Source: Acinetobacter sp. SAAs474 (GTDB lineage: Bacteria; Pseudomonadota; Gammaproteobacteria; Pseudomonadales; Moraxellaceae). Taken from it: a stretch of DNA of 64,000 nucleotides. The position numbers and the translations under genes are program-made. Shown piece after piece: positions 1-10,455 of this stretch. Within the stretch, counting starts at the first letter, position 1, and each line of letters opens with the position of its first letter. The notes under the pieces are model-generated. The model did no database searches, had not been told where the DNA came from, and saw nothing but the letters and a program-made list of their open reading frames with translations. The stretch lies in assembly GCF_032823475.1 (NCBI RefSeq), contig NZ_CP127915.1:558001-622000 (forward strand), given 5' to 3'.

Positions 1-81
1 TGCAGCATTCGCAGGAATTTCAATAATTACATAGATGTCATTTGGAGCATCTTTACCAGCAGGGATATTGCTGTAACTCAT
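1..81 (-). CDS. ppa: Inorganic pyrophosphatase, N-terminal fragment (cut by window edge)
   Basis: Only the first 27 codons are present; the gene continues past base 1. The visible protein begins [20 protein letters not shown] and goes on to EIPANAA, which matches the start of family I soluble inorganic pyrophosphatase (E. coli Ppa begins with a closely similar stretch ending in IEIPANADPIKY). The enzyme hydrolyses pyrophosphate to two phosphates in the cytoplasm and pulls biosynthetic reactions forward. No catalytic residues are inside the window, so the call rests on N-terminal similarity alone. It reads away from the MAPEG gene with a 119-base gap that holds a likely promoter. Confidence 0.85.
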   Translation of the reverse strand, partial: MSYSNIPAGKDAPNDIYVIIEIPANAA

Positions 82-125
82 AGTATTACTCTTTAACGTA
101 GTTAGTGTATCTTCAACCATTAAAC

Positions 126-154
126 ATTATAACGGTTTTAAAACTTGATCGAGA
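126..154 (-). promoter_or_regulatory. Probable ppa promoter
   Basis: On the minus strand a perfect TATAAT (bases 126-131) lies about 45 bases upstream of the ppa start. The -35 region is weak, lying around CGATCA/TCGATC. The placement is consistent with a sigma-70 promoter for ppa; the -35 box is inference. Confidence 0.4.
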
Positions 155-200
155 TCCATTATACATCTGCAACACAAAAATATACTTTCTAAGCGTATAT

Positions 201-602
201 TTACGTCGTAATTTTAATCACTATCCATAATAAACTGACAGGACATAATGTAGCGAGTATCCACATAATAGAACGAAGTGTGGCAAGATTTGCTAAATAA
301 CACAGGCCATATAATACTCTAAAGACCAAATAAGCAATCCCAAACAGCATAATCCAAGATTGTGCAACCACCATATATTCTGCCATTAAAATCGCAGCAA
401 TAAATAGCGGCAAACCTTCAAAACTATTTTTCTGTACATCATTCGCTCGAGCAGCCAGTCCTGTAGCCTTGGCTAAAAATTCGCGAGGATTACGATTATC
501 TGCAATTTTAAATCCGGCAGCAATCCTCGCAATCAAGGCAAATACATAAGGTAAAAAACAGGCAGCTAAAATTAGATAAATTATTCCACTTATGCTTTGC
601 AT
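201..602 (-). CDS. MAPEG family membrane protein
   Basis: A 133-residue integral membrane protein with about four hydrophobic segments (roughly residues 5-28, 60-80, 83-105 and 110-130). The loop after helix 1 contains DNRNPREF followed by AARANDVQKNSFEGLPLF, the arrangement typical of MAPEG (membrane-associated proteins in eicosanoid and glutathione metabolism), where the R-A-x-x-A-x-x-N-x-x-E-x-x-P pattern marks the glutathione-binding region. Bacterial MAPEG proteins are poorly characterised; some have glutathione transferase or peroxidase activity. Length is normal for the family. It lies upstream of ppa on the same strand but is probably a separate unit. The family call is firm; the substrate is unknown. 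Confidence 0.85.
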   Translation of the reverse strand: MQSISGIIYLILAACFLPYVFALIARIAAGFKIADNRNPREFLAKATGLAARANDVQKNSFEGLPLFIAAILMAEYMVVAQSWIMLFGIAYLVFRVLYGLCYLANLATLRSIMWILATLCPVSLLWIVIKITT

Positions 603-709
603 TTAAATCATTCTCATCTGTTTTTTATCGTTCTATCATAACATGGCATTTATTTAATAAATTTTGTTAAATATAGTGTTTCTAGATAAAATCTGTTAAG
701 GGTCTATAT

Positions 710-1087
710 ATGGTCACACCTGATCAAAAAAATATGTTCGATGTACTGGCTAAGCAACAACAACACCAAGGTCAAGTAAATCGTGTCTTAAAAATTGTAC
801 TCCCTATCGTTGCATTTTTATTAACGGTCATTTGTGCCAATATGAATGTTTGGTCAACTGTTTTAACTTTTATAATGCTCTGGGTGACTTTTTATATCAC
901 CGCTATTAAAGGTTTTAGTTTATGGTATGGCATTATCGCCATTTTTGCTTATACTTTAATCGACAATTTACTGAGTTATACAGTATTTAATCTACCAGGC
1001 TTTAGTCGTCAATTTGGTACTATGGCGGCTTTTGTTGCAATATTTGCAATTGGTCGGCCTTATTTTGATCGCTGGTTAATGAAATAA
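710..1087 (+). CDS. Small hypothetical membrane protein (125 aa)
   Basis: I do not recognise a named family. The N-terminus (residues 1-25) is polar and Gln-rich. It is followed by about four hydrophobic segments (roughly 27-45, 48-65, 70-88 and 100-117) and a short basic tail. The ATG at 710 has a good ribosome binding site (AAGGG, 8 bases upstream). It stands alone on the plus strand between divergent MAPEG and convergent fadD. It is probably an inner-membrane protein of unknown role. Confidence 0.75.
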   Translation: MVTPDQKNMFDVLAKQQQHQGQVNRVLKIVLPIVAFLLTVICANMNVWSTVLTFIMLWVTFYITAIKGFSLWYGIIAIFAYTLIDNLLSYTVFNLPGFSRQFGTMAAFVAIFAIGRPYFDRWLMK

Positions 1088-1172
1088 ATAGGCTTAGCCT
1101 ACTACTGTCGTGTTACAACAGTTGAGCATCGTTTTAATCTAAAACAGATATTTGGCCAAATCATTGATGATT

Positions 1173-1202
1173 AAAAATGCCAAACAGTAATCTGCTTGGC
1201 AT
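1173..1202 (-). terminator. fadD rho-independent terminator
   Basis: Read on the minus strand, ATGCCAAGCAG and CTGTTTGGCAT pair (one G-T wobble) around an ATTA loop, followed by TTTTTA. It sits 43 bases after the fadD stop codon. Confidence 0.8.
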
Positions 1203-1244
1203 CTATGGATAAATAATTGAAATACAATGACTTGATATTTTTAT

Positions 1245-2921
1245 TTAACTATTTTTACGTAAATCCTTACGTAAAATTTTACCCACATTAGATTTTGGCA
1301 ATTCAGTCATAAACTCTACATAACGAGGACGCTTATATCCTGTTAAATTAGCTTTGGCATAAGCCAAAATTTCTTCAGTGGTTAAAGATGGATCTTTTTT
1401 CACCACAAATAATTTAGGAACTTCACCTGATTTTTCATCAGGCACACCAATTGCAGCAACCTCTAATACTTTCGGATGTTTAGAGACTACACTTTCAATT
1501 TCAGCAGGATAAACATTAAAACCAGAAACTAAAATCATATCTTTTTTACGATCAACAATTTTAATATAGCCACGTAAATCCATTACACCGATATCTCCCG
1601 TACGGAAGAAACCATGAATCATGACTTTTTCTGTTTCATCAGGGCGATTCCAATAACCTTTCATGACCTGTGGGCCACGGATACAGATTTCGCCTTGTTC
1701 TCCTTGTGCCACCTCATTGCCATCATCATCTAAGATAGCAACATCAGTCAATGGAATAGGAATACCAATTGATCCTGTAAACTCTTCTGAATTTGGAGGA
1801 TTTACTGTTGCGACAGGCGATGTTTCCGATAAACCATAACCTTCAATAATATGAGTACCGGTAATATCTTGCCAAGCTTGTGCTGTCGATTGCAGTACCG
1901 CCATTCCACCACCCATTGCCAGTTTTAAGTGACTATGATTAAGCTGCCTAAATTCTTCATTATTCACTAAGGCATTGAATAAGGTATTCACAGCAGGGAA
2001 AAAGGTTGGCTTATATTTACGCAGTTCTTTAATGACCGAATTTAAATCGCGTGGATTTGGAATAAGAACGTTTGCTTGCCCTTTATACATTCCATAAAGT
2101 GCACAAACCATAAATGCAAAGATATGATATAGCGGTAAAGCACAAAAAATTCGATCATCTGGTGAACCATCTTTTTTACCAAATTTACTTTGGAAAATCG
2201 CATCACACTGTAACATATTGGCAACAAGGTTACGGTGGGTCAGTTCAGCACCTTTAGAAACACCCGTCGTTCCGCCCGTATATTGCAATAATGCGGTATC
2301 ACTTAAGGTTAATTGCGGACGTTTATAATGACTCGGGCTGACTTTGCTAATCGCAGTATTATAGGTAATATGGCCTGGAATATTCCACGCAGGAATCTGT
2401 TTACGTACTGAACGTAATACAAAATTAACAAGGCTGCCTTTTAAGAAACCCAACATATCGCCTACAGAAGAAACGATGACATATTTAACGGGTGTTTTAC
2501 CTATAATCTTTTGATATACAGAAGCAAAGTTTTCAATAATCACCAAAACTTCTGCACTGGCATCATTAAGTTGATGTTCAAGTTCACGTGCAGTATATAA
2601 GGGGTTAACATTGACCAAAACCAGACCAGCACGAAATACCCCCAATGCAACGATTGGATACTGAAGCACATTCGGCATCATTACGGCAACACGAGAACCT
2701 TTAGGCAAACCAAGACTCTGTAAATATGCAGCAAATTTACGACTTTCTTGCTCAAGCTGATCAAATGTGATCACTTTATCCATAAAGATAAAGGCATCAC
2801 GCGAGCCAAATTTTTGGAAATTACGTTCAAAAATATCGAGTAATGACGTATTTTCAGCAGGAAGATCAACCGTTTCAGGAATACCCGTTCTTTGATACTC
2901 AGCTAACCAAATTTTCTCCAT
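1245..2921 (-). CDS. fadD: Long-chain fatty acid-CoA ligase
   Basis: A 558-residue acyl-CoA synthetase of the ANL superfamily. It activates long-chain fatty acids to acyl-AMP and then acyl-CoA at the inner membrane, which is the entry step to beta-oxidation. The AMP-binding P-loop YTGGTTGVSKGA lies near residue 215, the EGYGLSETSP motif near 360, and the TGDIG...DRKKDMI hinge region near 440-465. The C-terminal YKRPRYVEF...PKSNVGKILRK segment carries the catalytic lysine. Length matches E. coli FadD (561). The ATG is preceded by AGGAG on the minus strand. It is a monocistronic unit ending in a terminator. Several fadD paralogues are usual in Acinetobacter, so the exact paralogue is not certain. 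Confidence 0.92.
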   Translation of the reverse strand: MEKIWLAEYQRTGIPETVDLPAENTSLLDIFERNFQKFGSRDAFIFMDKVITFDQLEQESRKFAAYLQSLGLPKGSRVAVMMPNVLQYPIVALGVFRAGLVLVNVNPLYTARELEHQLNDASAEVLVIIENFASVYQKIIGKTPVKYVIVSSVGDMLGFLKGSLVNFVLRSVRKQIPAWNIPGHITYNTAISKVSPSHYKRPQLTLSDTALLQYTGGTTGVSKGAELTHRNLVANMLQCDAIFQSKFGKKDGSPDDRIFCALPLYHIFAFMVCALYGMYKGQANVLIPNPRDLNSVIKELRKYKPTFFPAVNTLFNALVNNEEFRQLNHSHLKLAMGGGMAVLQSTAQAWQDITGTHIIEGYGLSETSPVATVNPPNSEEFTGSIGIPIPLTDVAILDDDGNEVAQGEQGEICIRGPQVMKGYWNRPDETEKVMIHGFFRTGDIGVMDLRGYIKIVDRKKDMILVSGFNVYPAEIESVVSKHPKVLEVAAIGVPDEKSGEVPKLFVVKKDPSLTTEEILAYAKANLTGYKRPRYVEFMTELPKSNVGKILRKDLRKNS

Positions 2922-3070
2922 ACAGCTAATTCTCCTATTTCATAATCCTTAATCGTTGCACTGTTATTCCCAATATTAAGCATATTAATTATTTAAATTT
3001 TTTACTTAATATTGCACCTATTTTAAAATATGTCTCATATATAACGTATTTCAATATATGGATGCTAGTC

Positions 3071-5290
3071 TTAATTCTGAACCAACAGTTTATTTGCTTT
3101 TTGATAGCCTCGTGGTAAAAGCTGCCCTTTTGAGCCTCTTTTACCGACATATTTCAATAGGTCATCCCCTTTTAATTTTAATTGTTGTTGGCCTGAAATA
3201 ACATGTATGACTTCATTCAAGCTTAAGGTTAGCATGGCAACAATATGATCTTTCGTTTCAAGTTGTATTAATTTATTACCTTTACCTTTATTTAATGATG
3301 GTAAATCATCGAGTTCAATAATAAGAATGCGCCCAGCAGAGCTTAAAACAGCCAGATGAGTCGCCTGTTGTATTGCGATTAATGCTAATGCAGTACTTCC
3401 CTCAGGGAGAGTTAAAAATGCTTTCCCTGCTTTCGCACTGGTATCAAGTTGTTTGGCTTGGGTCTTAAAACCATAGCCTTTGCTACTTGCCACCAATAAT
3501 TCCACATCATCGTCAGCAATAAAGACTTGTTTAAAAGCAATACCGTGTGCTGGGGTCAGTTTAGAACTTAATGGCTCACCCAAACTACGGGCTGAAGGTA
3601 ATGCATTAATCGGTAATGCATAACTACGGCCAGCTTCATCTAAAATATACACACGTTGATTCGATTTACCCAAAGCATGGCTCAAGTATTTATCACTTGC
3701 ACGGTAATTTAAATTTTCAACATCAACATCATGTCCTTTAGCTGCCCGAATCCAGCCTGCCTCAGATAACACGACTGTGACCGGATCAGCAGGTAACATT
3801 TCATGTTCACTAATCGCAATCGCTTCAGCACGTTGTACTAATGGAGAACAACGATCATCACCAAATTTTTTTGCATCCGCTTTTAATTCCTCAATCATCA
3901 AAGCTTTTAGAGATTCTGGATTATTGAGTTGTTCACGGATTTCTGCTGCACGTGCTTCAAGTTCATTTTGTTCACGGCGCATTTCCATTTCTTCAAGTCG
4001 AGCTAAATGACGTAATTTTAATTCTAAAATTGCTTCTGCTTGAATATCGTCTAAAGCAAATCGTTGAATTAAAGCAGGCTTTGGTTGATCTTCTTGACGA
4101 ATAATATCAATTACTTCATCAATATTTAAATAGGCTATAATTAAACCTGCTAAAATATGTAAGCGCTTTTCAATTTTATTTAAATGGTACTGTAAACGAC
4201 GTGTGACCGTCATTTTACGAATTTCAATCCATTCCAGTAAAATACCACGAATTGATTTGACTTGTGGGCGCCCATCTGCACCAATCATATTCATATTGAC
4301 ACGATAACTAGACTCTAAATCCGTTGTGGCAAATAAATGGCTCATTACCGATTCTGCATCAATACGATTTGACCGTAAAACAATGACTAGGCGTGTTGGA
4401 TTTTGATGGTCTGATTCATCACGTAAATCTGTAACCAAAGGCAATTTTTTGGCCTGCATTTGATCTGCGATTTGTGCAATAATTTTCGACCCAGAAACTT
4501 GATAGGGTAGCTCTGTAATCACAATTTCATTTTTTTCAACGTGATAAATCGCACGCATACGATAACTACCACGACCTGTGGTTTGAATTTTTAATAAATC
4601 TTCAGGTGATGTAATAATTTCAGCTTGAGTTGGTAAATCTGGAGCAGGAATATATTCAGCCAGTTTTTCATGACTTAAATGAGCATTACGAATTAAGGCA
4701 ATCGTGCCCTTTACCACTTCACGTAAGTTATGGGGCGGAATATCAGTTGCCATCCCAACGGCAATACCCGTGGTACCATTCAATAAAATATTCGGTACCC
4801 GTGCAGGTAAAGTAATTGGCTCTTTTAATGAACCATCAAAGTTATCTTGCCATTCACAGGTCCCTTGTCCCAACTCAGACAATAATAATTCACTGTATTG
4901 AGAAAGTTTAGCTTCAGTATAACGCATGGCAGCAAAAGATTTGGGATCATCAGGTGATCCCCAGTTACCCTGCCCTTCAATAAAAGGATAACGATAACTA
5001 AAAGGCTGTGCCATAAGCACCATGGCTTCATAACATGCTGAATCACCATGTGGATGATATTTACCCAGTACATCACCAACCGTACGCGCAGATTTTTTGG
5101 GTTTACCGCTATATTTTAAACCCAATTCACTCATGGCATAGACAATACGACGCTGGACGGGTTTTAGACCATCACTGATATGTGGTAATGCACGATCCAT
5201 AATCACGTACATGGCATAATTTAAATACGCTTGTTCTGTAAATTCAGCTACGGAGCGGTTTTCTGTCGCATGATGCGCAAGGCTTGTCAT
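3071..5290 (-). CDS. parC: DNA topoisomerase IV subunit A
   Basis: A 739-residue type IIA topoisomerase A subunit, which with ParE decatenates daughter chromosomes. The N-terminal half has the winged-helix/tower breakage-reunion domain with the catalytic arginine-tyrosine pair AMRYTE (Tyr124). The C-terminal part holds ParC-type beta-propeller blades. The quinolone-resistance region reads [10 protein letters not shown] with Ser84 and Glu88 intact, the wild-type state, so no classical ParC fluoroquinolone-resistance change is present. Length fits ParC rather than GyrA (about 900 residues), and the full GyrA-type propeller box is absent. Confidence 0.95.
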   Translation of the reverse strand: MTSLAHHATENRSVAEFTEQAYLNYAMYVIMDRALPHISDGLKPVQRRIVYAMSELGLKYSGKPKKSARTVGDVLGKYHPHGDSACYEAMVLMAQPFSYRYPFIEGQGNWGSPDDPKSFAAMRYTEAKLSQYSELLLSELGQGTCEWQDNFDGSLKEPITLPARVPNILLNGTTGIAVGMATDIPPHNLREVVKGTIALIRNAHLSHEKLAEYIPAPDLPTQAEIITSPEDLLKIQTTGRGSYRMRAIYHVEKNEIVITELPYQVSGSKIIAQIADQMQAKKLPLVTDLRDESDHQNPTRLVIVLRSNRIDAESVMSHLFATTDLESSYRVNMNMIGADGRPQVKSIRGILLEWIEIRKMTVTRRLQYHLNKIEKRLHILAGLIIAYLNIDEVIDIIRQEDQPKPALIQRFALDDIQAEAILELKLRHLARLEEMEMRREQNELEARAAEIREQLNNPESLKALMIEELKADAKKFGDDRCSPLVQRAEAIAISEHEMLPADPVTVVLSEAGWIRAAKGHDVDVENLNYRASDKYLSHALGKSNQRVYILDEAGRSYALPINALPSARSLGEPLSSKLTPAHGIAFKQVFIADDDVELLVASSKGYGFKTQAKQLDTSAKAGKAFLTLPEGSTALALIAIQQATHLAVLSSAGRILIIELDDLPSLNKGKGNKLIQLETKDHIVAMLTLSLNEVIHVISGQQQLKLKGDDLLKYVGKRGSKGQLLPRGYQKANKLLVQN

Positions 5291-5452
5291 AACAACTGCT
5301 AATCCTAAAGTCGTTTTGTCTATTTGAAGTTCTTATGCTATGTCGCAGGTGCACACGACACAAGAGTATGAAGTCACACTCTACGACAATTTATTCTTTA
5401 TGGCGTAAAATTATCCATTTTAGTACAAGAATTCAACTAAAAAATGATGAGA

Positions 5453-6772
5453 TTACTTTGCTATGGATTCTAATTGCTTACCTTTGGTCTCTTCACCCAG
5501 CACTAAAATAATCACCGCAACTGCAATCAAAACACTGGTAAACATTAAAAATACATGGCTAAAGCCATTTTCCATCACCATAATATTGGTCACCACTAAA
5601 GGTGCAACAATACCGCCAATACGACCAATTGCTGCTGCCCAGCCAGAACCGAAAGCACGGATATGCGTTGGATACTGCTCTGGTGTGTAGGTATATAGCA
5701 CTCCCCATGCACCCAAGTTAAAAAATGACATCAAGCAACCCCAAACAATGATTGATGCTACGCTATCGGCTTGACCAAAAAAGTATGCCGATAAGGCACA
5801 ACAGGCAATGAATCCTGCCAAGGTGAGTTTACGCCCCCACTTCTCAACCAACCATGCCGCAACGATATAACCAGGTAATTGCGCTAAGATCATCACTAAA
5901 ACATATTCAAACGATTGTATAATGCTATATCCTTGTTTCACCAAAAGACTCGGTAACCAAGTAAAAATGCCATAATATGAATAAACAATACCAAACCAAA
6001 TTAACCATAACATTAGGCTACGGCGTATCATTGGACCTGTCCATAATGCTGAAAAGGTAATTTTATGTTGTTGAGTCACGGGTTGTACTTTAAAAATTTC
6101 AACCACTTCAACTCCACATTGCGCTTCAATTTTTTTGACCAACCGATATGCTTCTTCAAAACGACCTCGATTGACCAAATAAGGAACTGATTCAGGCACC
6201 ATCTTCCAAATGACGATGGCATATAATGCGGGTAATCCACCAATTAAAAAAGCCGTATGCCAATCAAATCGAGGAATCACAAAATAAGCCACCAGTGCAG
6301 CAGCTAACCAACCGAGCCCCCAGAAACTTTCCAGTAATACAATAAAACGACCACGTACAGATGCTGGAATATATTCACTCACCAAAGTGACTGCAACAGG
6401 AAGCTGTCCGCCTAGACCTAAACCAACAATAAAACGAAAAACCAATAACCAAGTTAAATTTGGTGCAAATGCACAGGCTGCTGTGGCTAAACTATAGATC
6501 ACTAGCGTTGATGCAAAAATCGTTTTTCGACCATAGCGATCTGCTAAGCCACCAGAAAAAACAGCACCAATCGCCATACCGATAAAACCAATTGAAATTA
6601 CCCATCCTTTTTCATTAGGGGTCATGGCCCAATCTTCAGCCATTTTAGCCAGAATAAAAGAAATTAAACCGGTGTCCATGGCATCAAACATCCAGCCCAG
6701 TCCAATGACCCATAGCAAGGTATAATGGAATTTACCAATTGGTAAGCGTTGTATACGTGAAACTAGATCCAT
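5453..6772 (-). CDS. niaP: NiaP-type nicotinate/nicotinamide MFS transporter
   Basis: A 12-helix major facilitator protein. Several stretches match the B. subtilis niacin transporter NiaP closely: GLGWMFDAMDTGLISF near the N-terminus, VLLESFWGLGWLAAALVAYF mid-protein, and FFNLGAWGVLYTYTPEQYPT near helix 10. It also carries the MFS loop motif GGLADRYGRKT. Expected role: uptake of nicotinate or nicotinamide for NAD synthesis, across the inner membrane. The ATG at 6772 (MDLVSRIQRLPIG) is preferred over an upstream start that would add 15 unconserved residues. Related aromatic-acid transporters share this architecture, so the substrate is inferred. Confidence 0.8.
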   Translation of the reverse strand: MDLVSRIQRLPIGKFHYTLLWVIGLGWMFDAMDTGLISFILAKMAEDWAMTPNEKGWVISIGFIGMAIGAVFSGGLADRYGRKTIFASTLVIYSLATAACAFAPNLTWLLVFRFIVGLGLGGQLPVAVTLVSEYIPASVRGRFIVLLESFWGLGWLAAALVAYFVIPRFDWHTAFLIGGLPALYAIVIWKMVPESVPYLVNRGRFEEAYRLVKKIEAQCGVEVVEIFKVQPVTQQHKITFSALWTGPMIRRSLMLWLIWFGIVYSYYGIFTWLPSLLVKQGYSIIQSFEYVLVMILAQLPGYIVAAWLVEKWGRKLTLAGFIACCALSAYFFGQADSVASIIVWGCLMSFFNLGAWGVLYTYTPEQYPTHIRAFGSGWAAAIGRIGGIVAPLVVTNIMVMENGFSHVFLMFTSVLIAVAVIILVLGEETKGKQLESIAK

Positions 6773-6866
6773 AACAAAATCTCTGATTTGGTGAAAGAAT
6801 AAATGCTGCTTTCCCAACAGGATGTATAATTTTCATGTGGTTAAAATCAATCATGTCTGGCTGCTG

Positions 6867-6876
6867 ATTGTATACA
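6867..6876. promoter_or_regulatory. ATTGTATACA motif upstream of niaP
   Basis: ATTGTATACA occurs 95 bases upstream of the niaP start. It resembles the perfect palindrome ATTGTATACAAT seen upstream of argS (55551-55562). The TTGTATACAA core resembles operators of GntR-family regulators. No regulator gene is adjacent, so function is inference. Confidence 0.3.
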
Positions 6877-7050
6877 CGACATCAAAAAGCAATGTGTGAT
6901 CTACCAACCGATTCATCAAATGGAATAGATCTATTTGCGATCAATTATCTCAAATGTCAGTACATCCTCGAGCAAATATCGAATCAATTATCCTAGAGAT
7001 TATATCGAGCGATCAACAACAGATAGATGACTGTTAAAATGAGCCTATAT

Positions 7051-7695
7051 TCATGATAAGTCTTTTGAAGATGCGGATTGATCATCATCATCTTTATAAA
7101 TAAATTTCGGCATTTCTAAACCAAAATAAATTGCAATTAAACGCAATGTAAAACCAAAAATAAGTGTAGCAATAACCGTTAACTCTAAAGATAAACCAGC
7201 AGCAATACAGAGCCAATAACAAATCACCGCAACAAATGAAATGCTGGCATATAATTCGCGTCGGAAAACTAAAGGAACATCATTACATAGAATATCGCGT
7301 AAAATACCGCCAGAAACACCGGTTAATACGCCAGCAACAGCAGACACGACAAAACCATGGCCCATTTCCAGTGCAATTTGGCACCCAATAATGGTAAAAC
7401 CAATCAGTCCTAATGCATCTAATATTAAGAAGATAGAGCGTAAATGACGCATCCATTTAGCGATAATAATGGTGACAAATGCCGCACAGCAAGTCAGTAC
7501 AAGATATTCGGGATGTTTAACCCATGTCAGTGGATAATGTCCTAACAGCACATCACGAACAGATCCGCCGCCTAATGCAGTCACACAGGCAATTAAGGTG
7601 ACTCCAAACCAATCCATACTTCGCCGACCAGCTGATAAGGCTCCTGTCATTGCCTCTGCTGTAATTGCGATAATATAAATAATTGTCAGCAACAT
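7051..7695 (-). CDS. TRIC-like (UPF0126) cation channel family membrane protein
   Basis: A 214-residue protein with about seven hydrophobic segments and an internal duplication. The two half-repeats carry matching Gly-rich motifs, GGGSVRDVLLG (near residue 43) and SGGILRDILCNDVP (near 130). This is the signature of the UPF0126/YicG family, prokaryotic relatives of trimeric intracellular cation channels. Some bacterial members have been linked to glycine uptake; others to potassium conductance. The C-terminus (DDDDQ...) is acidic. It is 65 bases downstream of ychJ on the same strand and could share its transcript. Confidence 0.85.
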   Translation of the reverse strand: MLLTIIYIIAITAEAMTGALSAGRRSMDWFGVTLIACVTALGGGSVRDVLLGHYPLTWVKHPEYLVLTCCAAFVTIIIAKWMRHLRSIFLILDALGLIGFTIIGCQIALEMGHGFVVSAVAGVLTGVSGGILRDILCNDVPLVFRRELYASISFVAVICYWLCIAAGLSLELTVIATLIFGFTLRLIAIYFGLEMPKFIYKDDDDQSASSKDLS

Positions 7696-7760
7696 CGCCC
7701 TGATTCCATAACATATAGGGTTATTGATGAACGCTATTCTAAGCGATTACACCATAAAAG

Positions 7761-8228
7761 TTATAGAAAATGTGCACAACATTGCTTAAATTTTTTACCA
7801 GATCCACAAATACAGGCTTGTTTCATGCTAAGTGACTGATCAAGTGTTGGATCTAAAAAATACCAATTTGTTTTGAATTGGACAAAATACGAAAGCTCAT
7901 GATGAATATGATTTTGCCCATTCTGTTGGTAATAGGCTTTAAACTCTACCGAAGCATGTTGTTTATCGAGTTTTTCATGGGTTTGTATAATCTCTAATTT
8001 TAACCAATGATTTTCTTGACTCCATTGTTGAAGTGCCATGACATCAAGCATAGCCTGTTGTCCCAAGGCAGTCGTTTTTACAATATAGTCAATCTGTTGT
8101 AATACAAATGCACTATAGCGAGAACGCATCAGTTGCTGTGCTGTTTGCGCGGTCTTTAATCCCAGATGCAGTGGTTGACAGCAATCTGTATAGAGCGCTA
8201 ACCCACAAGGGCATGGTTGTTGATACAT
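7761..8228 (-). CDS. ychJ: YchJ-family SEC-C motif protein (UPF0225)
   Basis: A 155-residue protein with a zinc-binding Cys cluster at each end. The N-terminal one is PCPCGLALYTDCC (residues 5-17) and the C-terminal SEC-C motif is CICGSGKKFKQCC (near 138-150). The middle is an NTF2-like fold with the family motif MRSRYSAFVLQQIDYIVKT. This layout is diagnostic of YchJ. Its biochemical function is unknown. SEC-C clusters bind zinc and often mediate protein contact, for example in SecA. Confidence 0.9.
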   Translation of the reverse strand: MYQQPCPCGLALYTDCCQPLHLGLKTAQTAQQLMRSRYSAFVLQQIDYIVKTTALGQQAMLDVMALQQWSQENHWLKLEIIQTHEKLDKQHASVEFKAYYQQNGQNHIHHELSYFVQFKTNWYFLDPTLDQSLSMKQACICGSGKKFKQCCAHFL

Positions 8229-8311
8229 GTAAGCATCTTCCTTAAATCTCTCGCTTGCAGCATAAGACGTTAAATATGATATTTTGCCATCACAGCATCA
8301 ATCATACAGAT

Positions 8312-8341
8312 AAAAATAGCCCAATCTTTTGGGCTATTTAA
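8312..8341 (-). terminator. Terminator downstream of the TerC-family gene
   Basis: AATAGCCCAA and TTGGGCTATT form a hairpin with a short loop. On the minus strand it is followed by TTTTTA, 25 bases after the stop codon at 8366. The hairpin is symmetric but is best placed for the minus-strand gene. Confidence 0.75.
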
Positions 8342-8365
8342 ATTTAATCCAACCAACCATCATGA

Positions 8366-9961
8366 TTAACGTGGATGGATGGTGATTTTATGCTGATGTG
8401 GCATAATATGCACCTTTTCAATTTTATGCCCATCCATCGTCACCACTTCAAAAATATAACCATCCATCTCCAGTTTTTCACCATTTTGTGGTAAACGACC
8501 TAAATGAAACAGAATATAACCTGATAAAGTTGAATATTGCTCGGACTCATCCACCAAATCGCAGCCCAATAATAAAGAAAGGTGACGAATGTCCGTCGAA
8601 CCATCCAACATTAATGTGCCATCATCCAGACTTTCAGCCACTGTTTCCAATTCATCTTCATCTGGAAACTCTCCAGCAATCGCTTCAAGTACATCAATAG
8701 GTGTAGCAATTCCTTCAATTGAACCATATTCATTTAAAACAATCGCCATTTGTAAAGGGGCCTGACGTAACTGTTCCATCACCATCAAGACCTGTGCATT
8801 TTCATGTACAATCACAGGTTCACGTAAATGCGCTTGGAAATCTAAGCGACCAGTTTCAATATATTCATTCATGATTTTATGGGTCAAAACAACACCAGCC
8901 AAATTATCCAGCTCGCCATGTGCCACAATTAAACGTGAATGAGTCATACTTAATAGACGTTCTTTGATGACCGTCTCTGGTTCATCCAAATCAATCCACT
9001 CTAATTCCGGACGCGGAGTCATTACTGATTTCACTGGACGTTCAGACAATCCAAGTACACCTTGAACCATTACACTATGATAAACACCATTCTCTTCCTC
9101 ATCAAAAACCTCATCCGCAAAAGCACGTGTTGCTAACACATCTTCACGATTATCATGGGATGATTCAGGGTTAATACTTTTTCCCCCCAGCATTCGCATT
9201 ACTGCAGAGGCGGTCCGATAACGTAAATCAGTAGTTGTCACCATTTTTTCTTGATTATGGCGCATCGTTTGATTTAAGAACTCAATCAGTACCGAGAAAC
9301 CAATTGCGGCATATAAATAACCTTTTGGAATATGGTATCCCAATCCTTCAACCAATAATGAGAAACCAATCATCATTAAAAAGCATAGACACAGGATCAC
9401 CACGGTTGGATGGCGATTAACGAAATCCATTAACGGTTTAGATGCCCAAAGCATGATCCCCACCGCCAGAATAACCGCAATCATCATCACAGAAAGATGT
9501 TTAACCATTCCCACTGCAGTAATGACACTGTCTAGTGAGAAGACAGCATCTAATACCACAATCTGAATAATGACCATCCAGAATGTGGCATGGACAGGAC
9601 TCTCTTCCTTCAGACCACTATTGCCTTCCAAACGCTCACGTAATTCCATCGTTCCTTTAAATAACAAGAACACACCACCAAATAGCAGGATCAAGTCTCG
9701 GCCTGAAAAAGGATGATTAAATATATGGAATAAAGGATTGGTTAACGTGACGACCCAAGCAATCGATGCCAATAAAATTAAGCGCATCACCAAAGCCAAT
9801 AAAAGGCCGACAACACGTGCTTTACCGCGTTGTTCTGGAGGCAATTTTTCTGCTAAAATTGCAATAAAAACAAGGTTATCTATACCTAAAACAATTTCAA
9901 GCACAACCAGCGTCAATAAGCCGACCCACGCCGCAGGATCAGACATCCATTCAAAAATCAT
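8366..9961 (-). CDS. TerC-family membrane protein with CBS and CorC/HlyC domains (YegH/YoaE type)
   Basis: A 531-residue three-part protein. Residues 1-235 are a TerC domain with about seven helices, including the acidic intramembrane motif [13 protein letters not shown] (near 21-33) and [13 protein letters not shown] (near 137). Residues 300-430 hold two CBS domains, with [14 protein letters not shown] at the start. Residues 440-525 are a CorC/HlyC transporter-associated domain. TerC proteins are linked to manganese or other metal export and to membrane metal homeostasis; E. coli YegH and YoaE share this layout. I looked for a yybP-ykoY manganese riboswitch upstream and did not see one. The substrate is unknown. 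Confidence 0.88.
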   Translation of the reverse strand: MIFEWMSDPAAWVGLLTLVVLEIVLGIDNLVFIAILAEKLPPEQRGKARVVGLLLALVMRLILLASIAWVVTLTNPLFHIFNHPFSGRDLILLFGGVFLLFKGTMELRERLEGNSGLKEESPVHATFWMVIIQIVVLDAVFSLDSVITAVGMVKHLSVMMIAVILAVGIMLWASKPLMDFVNRHPTVVILCLCFLMMIGFSLLVEGLGYHIPKGYLYAAIGFSVLIEFLNQTMRHNQEKMVTTTDLRYRTASAVMRMLGGKSINPESSHDNREDVLATRAFADEVFDEEENGVYHSVMVQGVLGLSERPVKSVMTPRPELEWIDLDEPETVIKERLLSMTHSRLIVAHGELDNLAGVVLTHKIMNEYIETGRLDFQAHLREPVIVHENAQVLMVMEQLRQAPLQMAIVLNEYGSIEGIATPIDVLEAIAGEFPDEDELETVAESLDDGTLMLDGSTDIRHLSLLLGCDLVDESEQYSTLSGYILFHLGRLPQNGEKLEMDGYIFEVVTMDGHKIEKVHIMPHQHKITIHPR

Positions 9962-10455
9962 GGTGTCTTCTCCTGAATTTTAAGCCATTGATACTGTATA
10001 TGGTCATTTGCATGACAAGCATCTAAATTTAAAAATGTGTTTATTTTAATGGACTGAATTTTGTTGGACTCCCAACTGCCACTACCCATATCGATTCTAT
10101 TGTTGTGAAACACAATTTCAGTATAGGAAAGATTCTTGATTTTGGCATCTTTTTTTTATTTTTTATTTGATTTTAGCCATGATCATTTGGCCTTTATCGC
10201 CATCATGTCATGGTTTTAGATCTTATCACTAAAGTCATAGCATCATGATCAATTTTCATTATCATTGATCATCATCGCCTCTGCTACCCATTGAGTAAAT
10301 GGACGATTAGATTAGTCCACAACAGCACTATGCCTTATTGCTGCTCTGAATCATTAAAACTATTTTAAATATAGCATTCATATTTTTGTCATCTGCTAGA
10401 GAGATCATATAGAACATGATAATGTTAAAAAAAACATCACAATGATCGAGGAAAA
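9962..10455. other. 494-base divergent intergenic region
   Basis: This lies between the divergent TerC-family gene and the LOG hydrolase gene, and should hold both promoters. A TATACT is visible on the minus strand at about 10120-10127. The rest is AT-rich with several overlapping TGATCAT-type short palindromes (10180-10275). I see no ORF, RNA structure or repeat that I can name. Confidence 0.5.

Noticed and set aside
2042..2227. Small minus-strand frames within fadD, parC and other genes
   Set aside because: They overlap clearly conserved genes in another frame and have no ribosome binding site or family match.
9962..10200. Possible manganese (yybP-ykoY) riboswitch ahead of the TerC-family gene
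   Set aside because: The conserved paired core and the expected terminator hairpin before the start codon are not present on the minus strand.
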